DNA from: Candidatus Sulfopaludibacter sp. SbA3
GTDB taxonomy: Bacteria > Acidobacteriota > Vicinamibacteria > Vicinamibacterales > UBA2999
Reading direction: 5' to 3'
Assembly: GCA_945903265.1 (NCBI GenBank)
Contig: CAMDNQ010000014.1
Location: forward strand, 1-64,000
DNA: 64,000 bases
Below are positions 23,584 to 31,695 of this stretch, one piece after another; positions within the stretch are counted from its first letter, which is position 1, and every line of letters begins with the position of its first letter. The position numbers and the translations under genes were made by a program. A model generated the notes under the pieces. It worked only from the letters and a program-made list of their open reading frames with translations. It had not been told where the DNA came from and did not search any database.

Positions 23584-26036
23584 GCAGCCGCGCGCGAAGC
23601 AAGGAGGCGCCGCGCCACGTCAGTGGCCGCGGCCAGTACGTCGACGATCTGTCGCGTCCGCGGATGCTGCACGCCTGCATCCTGCGCAGTCCGTATGCGC
23701 ACGCCCGGATCATTTCCGTGAGGGCAGACGCGGCGATGAAGCTGCCAGGCGTTCGCGCGGTGCTGACGCCCGCCGACATCAAGGCACTGTCACAACCGTT
23801 CAAGCCAGGCCGCTATGCCGCGGGCCTGCGCGTGCCAATCGCGGAGTATGCCAGCGCGATCGAGAAGGTGCGGTATGCCGGGGAGCCGATCGCGATTGTC
23901 GCGGCTGACACCCGGGCGATTGCCGAGGATGCGATCGAGCTGATCGACGTCGACTACGAACCGCTGCCCGCGGCCGCATCCATCGAGGATGCCGTTGCGG
24001 ATGGTGCGACACCGCTGTACGAGGAACTGGGGAGCAACGTCGGCTGGCAGGGCAAGGTGTCCTACGGCGACGTGGACGCCGCGTTCGCGCGGGCCGATCG
24101 CATCGTTCGTGAGAGCCTGAAGATTCATCGCTACAGTTCCACGCCGCTCGAGCCGTTTGCCTGTCTCGCCGAACACTCGCCCGAGCGCATGACGATCACG
24201 TGCAATTCGCAGTCACCAGACGTGATTTACGAGGCGCTCTCGGAGGCGCTGGGGCTCGACGCCGTCCGCGTCCGCGTGCCGGACGTAGGCGGCGGGTTTG
24301 GCCAGAAGATTCACCTGATTCGCAAGTACGCGGTCCTCACGGCGCTCCTGGCGGTGAAGACGCGGCGGCCGGTGAAATGGATCGAGGACCGCAGCGAGCA
24401 CATGATGGCCGGCGGCCACTCGTGCGAGCAGGAGTTCGACGTCGAGGCGGCGGTCAAGGCGGACGGGGAAGTCATCGGCATGAAGATCCGCGACACCGAC
24501 GACGTGGGCGGGTCGGTGAGCACGCTGACGATTCATTTCACGAACAAGCTGAACAACCTCTTCAACACCTATACGGTGCAGCACCTGACGCTCGAAGGAC
24601 GATCGGTGCTGACGAACAAATGTCCGGTGGTGCCGAATCGGGGCATCGGGAAGCCCGGCATGTGTTTCGTGTGGGAACGGATGATGGACCGCATTGCGCA
24701 GGAGCTGGGACTCGACGCGATTGCCGTCAGACGCCGGAATCTGATTCCGCCCAGCGCCTTTCCGTACACGACCCCGAACGGCAATATCTACGGCAGCGGC
24801 GAGTACGACACGCTCCTGGACAAGGCGCTGAAGAACGTCGATTACGACGGCGTGCGGCAGCGGCAGGCGACGCAGCGTGGTCTTGTGGCGCGAACCCTGT
24901 CGGGTTCGCGTGGCGAGCCTGACAAGGCTCGCCCCACATTGTTGGGTATCGGCGTCGTCATCGGCGTCGAGCCTGGCGGTCGAAACGCGGCGCGCGACAT
25001 GGCGATCTTCCCCAAGTCGAAGCAGATGCCTGGCGCGGGTGGCGTCGAAGGTGCGACCGTCAAGATTGAGAAGAACGGGTCGGTCGTCTTCACCCTCGGC
25101 TCGCCCAGCTGCGGCCAGTCGCACGAGACGACCGCCGCGCAGATCATCGCCGACGTTCTTGGCGTCTCTCCCGATCGCATCTCGCTGGCGACGACCTATG
25201 ACAGCGCCCTGTCCCCGTGGGGCGTGTCCTCGTCGAACAGCGGCAATAACTTCCATCTCTACGATGTCGGCGCCGTGCATGGCGCGGCGACGCGGCTTCG
25301 CGAGAAGCTCCTCACCCTTGCGGCGCACGTCTTGAAAGAAGACATGGGTCGGCTGACGATTGAGGACGGAATGGTGTACGTAGGGCGGCTCCGCGAAGCG
25401 GGCGCGAAGTCAGCCGCGAGCGGACCCGCCGTCTCATTCGCCGAGCTCGGGAAGATCGCCTATTCGAACCAGGCGCAGATGCCGCCAGGCTTCGAGGGCG
25501 GCCTGCAGGTCACCTACTTCCACAGTCACCCGCACGCCGACCCGCTGATGCTGCCCGACAGCGAAGGGCGCGTGCGCGCGCAATACACCTTTTCCTCCGC
25601 TGCCCACGCCGCCGTCGTCGAAGTGGATGTCGAAACCGGCCGCGTTCGCGTCGTCCGCTACGTCATCGTCAGCGACAACGGCACGTTGATTAATCCCGCG
25701 GTCGTCGATGGCCAGATCTATGGCTCCGCGGCGCACGGCATCTCCGTGGCGCTGGGCGAGGGCTTCGTGTACGGGTCGGACGGCCAGCTGCTGACGCTGA
25801 CGCTGCTGGACTACGGGAAGTCGACGACCCTCGAGACGCCGCACATCGAGATCGAGCACCACCCGGTGCCGGACCCGTTCACGACGCTCGGGCAGAAGGC
25901 TGCGGGTGAGGGTGCGGCGATTCCGTCACCTGCCGCGATTGCCAGCGCCGTCGAAGATGCCCTGTCGCCGTTCGGTGTAAAAGTGCGCGACCTGCCGCTG
26001 TCGCCTGAGCGCGTCTGGCGCCTGATTAATGGGTAA
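23562..26036 (+). CDS. Molybdenum hydroxylase catalytic subunit (xanthine dehydrogenase family)
   Basis: An 824-residue molybdopterin-binding subunit. It starts MADITHIGSRARSKEAPRHV. Family signatures include GGGFGQKIHLIRKYAVLTAL, NRGIGKPGMCFVWERMMDRI, CGQSHETTAAQIIADVLG and the C-terminal GEGAAIPSP with the catalytic base E783. The AYRCSFR motif of form I CO dehydrogenase is absent, so the substrate is more likely an aldehyde, purine or N-heterocycle. Two stretches look foreign: residues about 443-458 (double hairpin, 24889-24933) and about 606-623 (repeat, 25377-25430), both in frame in loops. The end overlaps the convergent amidohydrolase by 11 bases. The FAD subunit lies beyond that gene. 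Confidence 0.93.
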   Translation: MADITHIGSRARSKEAPRHVSGRGQYVDDLSRPRMLHACILRSPYAHARIISVRADAAMKLPGVRAVLTPADIKALSQPFKPGRYAAGLRVPIAEYASAIEKVRYAGEPIAIVAADTRAIAEDAIELIDVDYEPLPAAASIEDAVADGATPLYEELGSNVGWQGKVSYGDVDAAFARADRIVRESLKIHRYSSTPLEPFACLAEHSPERMTITCNSQSPDVIYEALSEALGLDAVRVRVPDVGGGFGQKIHLIRKYAVLTALLAVKTRRPVKWIEDRSEHMMAGGHSCEQEFDVEAAVKADGEVIGMKIRDTDDVGGSVSTLTIHFTNKLNNLFNTYTVQHLTLEGRSVLTNKCPVVPNRGIGKPGMCFVWERMMDRIAQELGLDAIAVRRRNLIPPSAFPYTTPNGNIYGSGEYDTLLDKALKNVDYDGVRQRQATQRGLVARTLSGSRGEPDKARPTLLGIGVVIGVEPGGRNAARDMAIFPKSKQMPGAGGVEGATVKIEKNGSVVFTLGSPSCGQSHETTAAQIIADVLGVSPDRISLATTYDSALSPWGVSSSNSGNNFHLYDVGAVHGAATRLREKLLTLAAHVLKEDMGRLTIEDGMVYVGRLREAGAKSAASGPAVSFAELGKIAYSNQAQMPPGFEGGLQVTYFHSHPHADPLMLPDSEGRVRAQYTFSSAAHAAVVEVDVETGRVRVVRYVIVSDNGTLINPAVVDGQIYGSAAHGISVALGEGFVYGSDGQLLTLTLLDYGKSTTLETPHIEIEHHPVPDPFTTLGQKAAGEGAAIPSPAAIASAVEDALSPFGVKVRDLPLSPERVWRLING
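24889..24933 (+). repeat. Double-hairpin repeat inside the Mo-hydroxylase gene
   Basis: Two adjacent stem-loops with nine-base arms: CGCGAACCC / GGGTTCGCG (24889-24897, 24902-24910) and GGCGAGCCT / AGGCTCGCC (24912-24920, 24925-24933), each with a four-base loop. This is a REP-like structure. It is translated as ARTLSGSRGEPDKARP, an insertion just before the conserved GIGVVIGVEPGG strand. Confidence 0.8.
25377..25430 (+). repeat. In-frame repeat inside the Mo-hydroxylase gene
   Basis: Begins TACGTAGGGCGGCTCCGCGA and ends GAGCGGACCCGCC; translated YVGRLREAGAKSAASGPAV. Matches the element at 22781-22834 in sequence, orientation and reading frame. The preceding and following residues are normal family sequence. 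Confidence 0.7.
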
Positions 26037-27021
26037 GCCGGAATACGCGGCGGGCGTTGGCGTCGAAGATCTTCTGCTTGTCGGCGGCCGGGAGGTCGAT
26101 CTGCTCCATCGCGGCAAGCGCGACTTCGATGTACTTCCGGCCGCCCTGCGTGTCGAACGGCATGTCGGTGGCGAACATGACGCGGTCGGTGCCGAAGAAG
26201 TCGAGGCCGCAGCGGAGCGCGGGCACCGAACCGATGGTGATCGTGTCGGCGTAGAACATGGGGAAGTATTCGTGGGGATGCCGCTTCAGCGGGACCGGCT
26301 CGGTGCGCGCCTGCGCGGCCTTGAGGAGCTTGTCGTACCCCTCGCGGATCCGCTCGGATGCGAACGGCACGAATCCGCCGAGATGATGGGTGACGATTCT
26401 GATGTCCGGGTGCCGGTCGAACACGCCCGAGAAGACCAGCCGCATCATCGCGCCGACGCTGTCGTACAGCCAGCCGACAATGCGCCACGTATCGAACCGG
26501 CTGGCGTCCTCGGTCGGGTAGTCGGGGCGGTCCGGACCTCGGACCGGATGGAGCAGTACCGGTACGTCGAGGGCGGCGACGGCGTCGAAGAATGGCGCGA
26601 ACTGAGGGGCGTCGAGCGGCTGGCCTTTGACGTCCGTGTAAATCTGGACCGCGCAGAGTCCGAGATCGCGAACGGCCCGCTGCAGTTCGCCGATGGCGGC
26701 GTCCACGTCGTGCATCGGCACGCAGGCGGCGGCGCCGGCGAAACGCGCGGGGTGACGCGAGACCAGATCCGCCATCTCGTCGTTGGCGATGCGCGACAGC
26801 TCGAGGGCGTCGGCGGGGCTGGCGATCGCCTCCACCGGCGGGTTGGCCGTGTTGATGATCTGCACGTAGCCGTCGCCGGCGATATCCATCACGCGGAACC
26901 GCGCCTCGAGATCGAACAGGGTGGGCATGAAACGCTCCTGTTCCTGGAGTCGGGGCGCGAGCTTCAGGCGCGCGTCGCGATACTTCGGCGTCACGATGTG
27001 GTTGAACACGTCGATTTTCAT
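26026..27021 (-). CDS. ACMSD-like amidohydrolase (decarboxylase superfamily)
   Basis: A 331-residue amidohydrolase-2 family protein (PF04909), the group containing aminocarboxymuconate-semialdehyde decarboxylase and related zinc decarboxylases. The N-terminus MKIDVFNHIVTPKY keeps one metal-site histidine but has Phe where classical HxH proteins have the first His. Further landmarks are VPVLLHPVRG, IVTHHLGGFVPF and ATDMPFDTQGG with the conserved Asp. It lies on the opposite strand between the Mo-hydroxylase L and M subunits, overlapping L by 11 bases. TACACT (27035-27040, minus) could be its -10 box. A role in ring-cleavage product metabolism is plausible. Confidence 0.85.
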   Translation of the reverse strand: MKIDVFNHIVTPKYRDARLKLAPRLQEQERFMPTLFDLEARFRVMDIAGDGYVQIINTANPPVEAIASPADALELSRIANDEMADLVSRHPARFAGAAACVPMHDVDAAIGELQRAVRDLGLCAVQIYTDVKGQPLDAPQFAPFFDAVAALDVPVLLHPVRGPDRPDYPTEDASRFDTWRIVGWLYDSVGAMMRLVFSGVFDRHPDIRIVTHHLGGFVPFASERIREGYDKLLKAAQARTEPVPLKRHPHEYFPMFYADTITIGSVPALRCGLDFFGTDRVMFATDMPFDTQGGRKYIEVALAAMEQIDLPAADKQKIFDANARRVFRLTH

Positions 27022-27034
27022 GTGAGGCTTCCGA

Positions 27035-27925
27035 GTGTATCCCAGCGAATTTGAGTACTTCGCGCCGCAGACGGTCGCTGAGGCGATCGCGCTGCTGGCA
27101 CGCTACGGCGACGACGCCAAGGTGCTGGCCGGCGGGCAGAGTCTCGTGCCGATGATGAAGCTGCGCATTGCGAGTCCGCGGTACCTCATCGACATCAACC
27201 GCATCGAGGGATTGAGCGATCTGCGGCGCGACGGCGACCGCCTCGTGATTGGCGCGTTGTGCCGGCATGCGGACGTCGGAGCGTCGGCCCTCGTGCGCGA
27301 GGTGCTGCCGATCATGACCGACGCGGCGGGCCTCACCGCCGATATCCAGGTTCGGAATCGGGGGACGGTGGCGGGGAGCATTGCCCACGCCGATCCGGCC
27401 GGCGACTGGCCCGCGGTACTGGCGGCGCTGGATACCGACGTCACCATCGCCGCTACGTCCGGCGTGCGCACCGTACCGCTCTCGGCCTTCATCGTTGACG
27501 GCTATACGACACAGCTCGAGCCGGGTGAAATCGTGACTGGTCTTTCCGTGGGCATTCCTCCCGCCCATGCGGGCGGTGCCTATGTGAAGTTCGAGAAGCG
27601 CGCCGGCGACTTCGCGGTCGCCAGCGTGGCCGTACAAATCGCCCTGGACGGGACGACGCTGCGCAGCGTCGCAATCAGTCTCGGCGCGGTTGGACCGGCA
27701 GCGATACGGGCTACAGCGGCTGAACAGGTGTTGCAGGGGCGCGAGGCCTCTGAGTCGCTGTTGATGGACGGAGAGCGCCTCGTCCGCGAGGCCGCGCAGC
27801 CGTTTGCCGACACGCGCGGCTCGGTCGAGTACAAGCGCCATCTCGCCGGCGTCCTGTTCCGCCGCGCCTTCGCAGGTGCCCTCGACCGCGCCAACGGCCG
27901 CGAGATTTCCACGATTCACATGTAG
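27035..27925 (+). CDS. Molybdenum hydroxylase FAD subunit (CoxM-like)
   Basis: A 296-residue FAD-binding subunit. It starts (GTG) MYPSEFEYFAPQTVAEAIAL, has the FAD loop VLAGGQSLVPMMKLR and the second site RNRGTVAGSIAHADPAGDWP, and ends with the CO-dehydrogenase flavoprotein C-terminal domain. It completes the three-subunit enzyme with the genes at 23095 and 23562, although an opposite-strand gene separates it from them. It therefore needs its own promoter, which must lie in or near the divergent start of the amidohydrolase. A stable hairpin follows the stop. Confidence 0.93.
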   Translation: MYPSEFEYFAPQTVAEAIALLARYGDDAKVLAGGQSLVPMMKLRIASPRYLIDINRIEGLSDLRRDGDRLVIGALCRHADVGASALVREVLPIMTDAAGLTADIQVRNRGTVAGSIAHADPAGDWPAVLAALDTDVTIAATSGVRTVPLSAFIVDGYTTQLEPGEIVTGLSVGIPPAHAGGAYVKFEKRAGDFAVASVAVQIALDGTTLRSVAISLGAVGPAAIRATAAEQVLQGREASESLLMDGERLVREAAQPFADTRGSVEYKRHLAGVLFRRAFAGALDRANGREISTIHM

Positions 27926-27946
27926 GCCGGGTCCTTCGGACCCGGC
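27926..27946 (+). repeat. Hairpin with UUCG tetraloop between two genes
   Basis: GCCGGGTCC-TTC-GGACCCGGC: nine-base perfect arms closing a C(UUCG)G tetraloop in RNA, one of the most stable loops known. It starts at the base after the FAD-subunit stop. No T-run follows, so it is more likely an RNA-stabilising or REP-type element than a terminator. The GGAG at 27947-27950 serves the next gene. Confidence 0.75.
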
Positions 27947-27955
27947 GGAGCATTC

Positions 27956-28402
27956 ATGCACCTCGAAGGACAGTTCACCGCCGCGGCACCCCAGGCCGAC
28001 GTCTACGCCTTTCTCACCGACCCCGCGAAAGTCAGCCGCTACATGCCTGACGTCAAGGACGTGGTGATCGAGGACGCGGATCATTTCACCGTCACCGCCC
28101 GCGTCGGCATCTCGCATATCAAGGGGCCGATGGTGATGAAGCTGGAGATTCGCGACCGCCAGCCGCCGACGAGCACGACGGTCATCGGGAAGGGCACCGG
28201 CCTCGGCAGCGTTGTCGATATGGTGACGGGGTTTACCCTGGAACCCGATGGAAGTCAGACGCTCGTGACGTGGAAGGGCGACGTGACGATCTCGGGAAAG
28301 CTCGCGGCGTTCGGGCCGCAGGGGCTGCTGGACCGCATCGCGCGGAAGAACATCGACACGTTTATCGATGGAATAGTGCGCGGGTTAGCGAGCGCAGGCT
28401 GA
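27956..28402 (+). CDS. CoxG-like SRPBCC family protein
   Basis: A 148-residue START/SRPBCC-fold protein of the carbon monoxide dehydrogenase subunit G family (PF06240): MHLEGQFTAAAPQADVYAFL, DVKDVVIEDADHFTVTARVG, GPMVMKLEI and LLDRIARKNIDTFIDGIV. CoxG-type proteins are thought to help anchor or mature the Mo-hydroxylase at the membrane. Ribosome site GGAG lies a few bases before the ATG. The last two codons and the stop (GCA GGC TGA) belong to a palindromic repeat that also ends the thiolase gene at 49606. Confidence 0.9.
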   Translation: MHLEGQFTAAAPQADVYAFLTDPAKVSRYMPDVKDVVIEDADHFTVTARVGISHIKGPMVMKLEIRDRQPPTSTTVIGKGTGLGSVVDMVTGFTLEPDGSQTLVTWKGDVTISGKLAAFGPQGLLDRIARKNIDTFIDGIVRGLASAG

Positions 28403-28411
28403 AGCCTGCGC
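28392..28411. repeat. REP palindrome GCGCAGGCT-GA-AGCCTGCGC
   Basis: A 20-base palindrome with perfect nine-base arms. It supplies the stop codon of the CoxG-like gene and ends one base before the convergent cytochrome stop, so it may terminate or protect both transcripts. The identical 20-mer occurs at 49596-49615, and related ones at 30750-30828 and 49644-49663. Confidence 0.85.
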
Positions 28412-28412
28412 C

Positions 28413-28787
28413 CTACTTCAGAAGCGCGGGAACCGTTTGCGGTGGCGCCGGGCGCGACTGCAGATACGCGAAGATGTGCGCGAGGTCGGCGTTCGGGACG
28501 ACCTTCTCCGTATACGGCGGCATCTGGTTCGTCGGTCTCCGCACGTAGGCTGAGAAGCCCGCAAACGGCAGGTTGCGCGCCGAGAGCCGCGGTCCCGCTG
28601 CGCCGCCCTGGCCTTCGTAGCCGTGGCACTGCCAGCAGCCGACGCTGACCCAGAGTTTCTTGCCCGTCTCGATGTTGCCGGCGGGTGCCGCGGCTGCGGC
28701 GGGTGCCGGCTTCTGTGCCGGTTCCTGCGCCCCCAGAGCGGCAGTCATCAACGCCGCGGTCGCGATTCCAAGAAATATTTTCGTCAT
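28413..28787 (-). CDS. Monohaem c-type cytochrome
   Basis: A 124-residue exported cytochrome c with signal peptide (FLGIATAALMTAALGAQ), an Ala/Pro linker, the haem motif CWQCH (C51, C54, H55) and an axial methionine candidate M89 (NQMPPY). It is the only cytochrome in this part of the window. It lies four bases downstream of a Tat-exported ThDP enzyme on the same strand, so the two are likely co-transcribed and may share an electron path in the periplasm (inference). Confidence 0.88.
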   Translation of the reverse strand: MTKIFLGIATAALMTAALGAQEPAQKPAPAAAAAPAGNIETGKKLWVSVGCWQCHGYEGQGGAAGPRLSARNLPFAGFSAYVRRPTNQMPPYTEKVVPNADLAHIFAYLQSRPAPPQTVPALLK

Positions 28788-28791
28788 GCGG

Positions 28792-30738
28792 TTACCGGGG
28801 CTGCGTGACTACGTCCACCAGCGCCGGCTCGCCCTTCTTGACGATGGCGAGGGCGCGCTGGATGGCGGGACCGAGATCGTTCGGGTTCGTGATCGGCCCT
28901 TCGGCATAGACGCCCATCCCCTGGGCGATCTTGGCGAAGTCGACGTTCGGGTTGTCGATCATCGTGCCGATGTGCCAGTTCGTAATGCCGCGCTGATGGC
29001 GGTTCGCCATCCGCTGGATGTGCATCACTTCCTGGTGATACCCGCGGTTGTTGTGCATCACGGTGAGGAGCGGAATCTTGTGGTGCGCGGCGGTCCAGAG
29101 AACGCCCGGCGCGTAGAGCATGTCGCCGTCACCCTGGATGTTGACCGAGATGCGCCCGTACTTCTTGTTGGCGAGCGCTGCGCCGACCGCTGCCGGCGCG
29201 CCGTAGCCGACACCCGCGCCGCCCGAGTCGCCGAGGTGCTGGTAGTGCTTGTCGAAGTCCCACAGGCGGAACACCCAGCCGCTGCTGTTGCCGCTCTCGG
29301 AGACGAGTGACCAGTCTTCAGTCTTGATCTGCGCCCAGATCTCGGCGGCCATCCGCGCCGTGCTGATCGGCGACGCGTCCCACGCATGCATCGCCTCGTT
29401 GCGCGCCGCCTCGCGGCCGCGGGCGTGCGCCTGCTCGAGACGCGTGCGGCGCGCCTGGAAGGCCGTCGTGCGGTCCGCCGTCACGAGCTTGCGCACCGCT
29501 TCGGTCAGCTGCGGCAGCGTCGCCTCTGCGTCCGCCGCCATGGCGACGTCGACTTCCGGATAGCGCTGGAAGTCCTGGAAGTTGCTCTTGGTGGCGAGGT
29601 CGACCGACGTGATGCTGATCAACTTGGTGCCCGTCCGGATGCGCGACCGTGACGAGCGGTGCAGCGAATCACGGAACGCGTTGACCGTGCCCCAGAAGTC
29701 GGTGAGCTCGAGGCCGAGAATCACGTCGGCGCCGGCAATCAGCGGCCCGCCATTCTCGGTCTGGTTGAGCGGGTGCTTCGACGGGAAGTTCATGCGCCCG
29801 TGCTGGTCGATGACCGGCGCCTGCAGCGCTTCGGCAAGCTCCACGAGCTTGGCGATGCCGGCGGGCGTCCGCGCCAGGCGGTCGGCCACGATGACCGGGT
29901 TCTGCGCGTTGACGAGCAGCTGCGCGGCGGCGGCGACGGCGCCTGCGTCACCCTGCGGCGGCGTCGCGGTCGTGAGCCTCGGCACGCGAAGCTTGGAGGC
30001 GACTTCCGGCTGAATCGGATCTTCCTGGAGACCGCCGTCGAGGACGATGACCACGGGACTCATGGGCGGCGTCATCGCAATCTTGTACGCGCGGACCGCG
30101 GATTCGGCGAAGTGAGGGAGCGAGTACGGGTTGTCGTCCCACTTCGTATAGTCGCGCACCATGGCCGCCGCGTCCTGCACGCTGTGCGCCCATTCCACGC
30201 CCGGCCGCCGCATCGTCGCATCGAGCGAGTTGCCGGCGAGGATGTAGACCGGGACGCGGTCGCAGTAGGCGTTGTAGATCGCCATCGACGCGTGCTGCAG
30301 GCCGACCGTGCCGTGCGCGAGGACCGCCATCGGCTTGCCCTCGACCTTGAAGTAGCCGTGCGCCATCGCCACAGACGACTCTTCGTGCAGGCAGGTGATG
30401 AACTCCGGCATCTTGTTGCCGCCGTAGTTGATGATCGATTCGTGGATGCCGCGGAAACTCGAGCCGGGATTCGAGGCCACGTACTCGATGTTGAGCGACT
30501 TGAGGACGTCGACCATGAAGTCGCCGCCGGACCGGTCGAGGACGAGCGACTCCGGGTCGAGTCCCGGGTCGAGCTCGCGTGCCGGCGTCGGGGCCGCGCC
30601 CGCGCGGGGCCCCTGAGCCGCCGGAGCCGGCGTAGCCGGCGAAGGCGCCTGGGCCGCCATGGCGTCCGGTACGAGCGCGGCGGCGCCCGTGACGGCGGCA
30701 CCCTTCAGAAAGTCGCGACGATCGACGGATTTTTTCAT
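28792..30738 (-). CDS. Thiamine-diphosphate-dependent enzyme with Tat signal peptide
   Basis: A 648-residue enzyme of the acetolactate synthase/benzoylformate decarboxylase superfamily. The N-terminus KKSVDRRDFLKGAAVTGAAA is a clear twin-arginine signal, followed by an Ala/Pro linker to about residue 65. The Pyr domain has the catalytic glutamate in CLHEESSVAMAHGYF. The central domain follows, and the PP domain carries the GDG...NN ThDP motif (IQGDGDMLYAPG then MHNNRG). Export of a ThDP enzyme is unusual and would need cofactor loading in the cytoplasm before Tat transport. Ribosome site GAGGAG precedes the ATG. Substrate unknown, a 2-oxo acid being most likely; the neighbouring cytochrome hints at oxidative chemistry. 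Confidence 0.87.
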   Translation of the reverse strand: MKKSVDRRDFLKGAAVTGAAALVPDAMAAQAPSPATPAPAAQGPRAGAAPTPARELDPGLDPESLVLDRSGGDFMVDVLKSLNIEYVASNPGSSFRGIHESIINYGGNKMPEFITCLHEESSVAMAHGYFKVEGKPMAVLAHGTVGLQHASMAIYNAYCDRVPVYILAGNSLDATMRRPGVEWAHSVQDAAAMVRDYTKWDDNPYSLPHFAESAVRAYKIAMTPPMSPVVIVLDGGLQEDPIQPEVASKLRVPRLTTATPPQGDAGAVAAAAQLLVNAQNPVIVADRLARTPAGIAKLVELAEALQAPVIDQHGRMNFPSKHPLNQTENGGPLIAGADVILGLELTDFWGTVNAFRDSLHRSSRSRIRTGTKLISITSVDLATKSNFQDFQRYPEVDVAMAADAEATLPQLTEAVRKLVTADRTTAFQARRTRLEQAHARGREAARNEAMHAWDASPISTARMAAEIWAQIKTEDWSLVSESGNSSGWVFRLWDFDKHYQHLGDSGGAGVGYGAPAAVGAALANKKYGRISVNIQGDGDMLYAPGVLWTAAHHKIPLLTVMHNNRGYHQEVMHIQRMANRHQRGITNWHIGTMIDNPNVDFAKIAQGMGVYAEGPITNPNDLGPAIQRALAIVKKGEPALVDVVTQPR

Positions 30739-30749
30739 GGGATCTCCTC

Positions 30750-30828
30750 GCGCACGCTGAAGCATGCGCTCTACGTACCATGCCGCCCGTGCGCTCTACG
30801 TACGTAGCGCGCACGCTTCAGCGTGCGC
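30750..30828. repeat. Inverted pair of REP palindromes
   Basis: Two palindromes of the GCGCANGCT-NN-AGCNTGCGC type (30750-30769, one arm mismatch, and 30809-30828) in opposite orientation, each flanked inward by TACGTA-type sequence (CTCTACGTA and TACGTAG). The dimer fills the gap between the ThDP gene and the alpha/beta hydrolase, like BIMEs of enterobacteria. Confidence 0.8.
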
Positions 30829-30847
30829 GGTACAGGCGCGCAGTTTA

Positions 30848-31690
30848 CTACCGTTTCAGCAGATCGCGCAGCACGTCTACGATGGCGTCCGGACGCTCGA
30901 TCGGGGTCAGGTGGCGGGCCTTCGGGAGGACCGTCAACGTGGACTTGGGGATCGCGTCGTGGAGCCGGCGCGCCATCTCGACCGGGGTGGCGTAGTCTTC
31001 CTCGCCCACGACGATGGCGACCGGCATCCGCAGGGTCGGCAGGAATCTCCGGAGGTCCGCGTCTCCCAGCAGCGCGCAGCTGGCCGCGTAGCAGTCGAAG
31101 TCGTTGTCCATGAACACCTCGCCGGTGTGCTTCAGCACGTCCGGGTGTGAGGCGCGGAACTCGTCGGAGAACCAGCGCGTCACCTGGAAGTCGATCATCC
31201 CCTGCATCCCCTTCGCGCGCGCGGCTTCCGCGCGTTCCCGGAACTTGGCCGGGGCATCGTCTCCGTACCACGCCGTCGTGTCGATGAGCCCGAGCGCGGA
31301 GGTGCTGGCCGGATAGAGTCCACCGAACGCGAGCGCGACGCATCCCCCCATCGAACACCCGGCAATCGCGGCGCGTCCCCACCTGACGTGATCGAGCAGC
31401 TCTGCCAGATCGCGCGCAAAGAGTTCCGCCGTGAAGTCAGCGGCCTTGCGCTCCGACCGTCCATGGCCGCGGCAGTCGACCGTCAGCATCTCCGCATCGG
31501 TCCGAAGGGCGAGCACCACTTCGTCCCAGACGCTGCGGTCGAGGGCGAGGGAGTGAATGAGCACGAGGCGGGGCGCGCCCGGTCGAGGCGCCGGGTACTG
31601 CGTGTAGCCGAGCCTGGCGCCATCGGACAGGGTGAGCGTGCCGTCGTGGTGAGCATCGTGGTGAGCGCCGTGTTGAGACGAGGTGGCCAT
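30848..31690 (-). CDS. Alpha/beta hydrolase, 3-oxoadipate enol-lactonase-like
   Basis: A 280-residue alpha/beta-fold hydrolase. Nucleophile elbow GCSMGG (S113), oxyanion region LVLIHSLALDRSVWDEV, acid region GEEDYATP and histidine H260 (ARHLTPIE) form the triad. Overall pattern (VDCRGHGRSE, LIDTTAWYGDD) is closest to PcaD-type lactonases of the beta-ketoadipate pathway, which fits the thiolase and CoA-transferase genes at 48-52 kb. The first 16 residues contain five histidines, an odd extension. ATG at 31690 is exactly seven bases past a minus-strand TACTCT -10 box, so a leaderless transcript is likely. Divergent from the tannase gene. Confidence 0.85.
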   Translation of the reverse strand: MATSSQHGAHHDAHHDGTLTLSDGARLGYTQYPAPRPGAPRLVLIHSLALDRSVWDEVVLALRTDAEMLTVDCRGHGRSERKAADFTAELFARDLAELLDHVRWGRAAIAGCSMGGCVALAFGGLYPASTSALGLIDTTAWYGDDAPAKFRERAEAARAKGMQGMIDFQVTRWFSDEFRASHPDVLKHTGEVFMDNDFDCYAASCALLGDADLRRFLPTLRMPVAIVVGEEDYATPVEMARRLHDAIPKSTLTVLPKARHLTPIERPDAIVDVLRDLLKR

Positions 31691-31695
31691 CGGCG

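Noticed and set aside
23562-26036. Aerobic CO dehydrogenase (CoxL form I)
   Set aside because: The AYRCSFR active-site motif is absent. Gene order and CoxG-like neighbour resemble cox clusters, but the enzyme is a general Mo-hydroxylase.
25811-28117. Very long open frame on the minus strand across the Mo-hydroxylase region (also near 20225-21766 and 59983-61527)
   Set aside because: Arg/His/Asp-rich, no recognisable domain, and antisense to clear genes; these are shadows caused by high GC content. Only the 26026-27021 part in its own frame is a real amidohydrolase.
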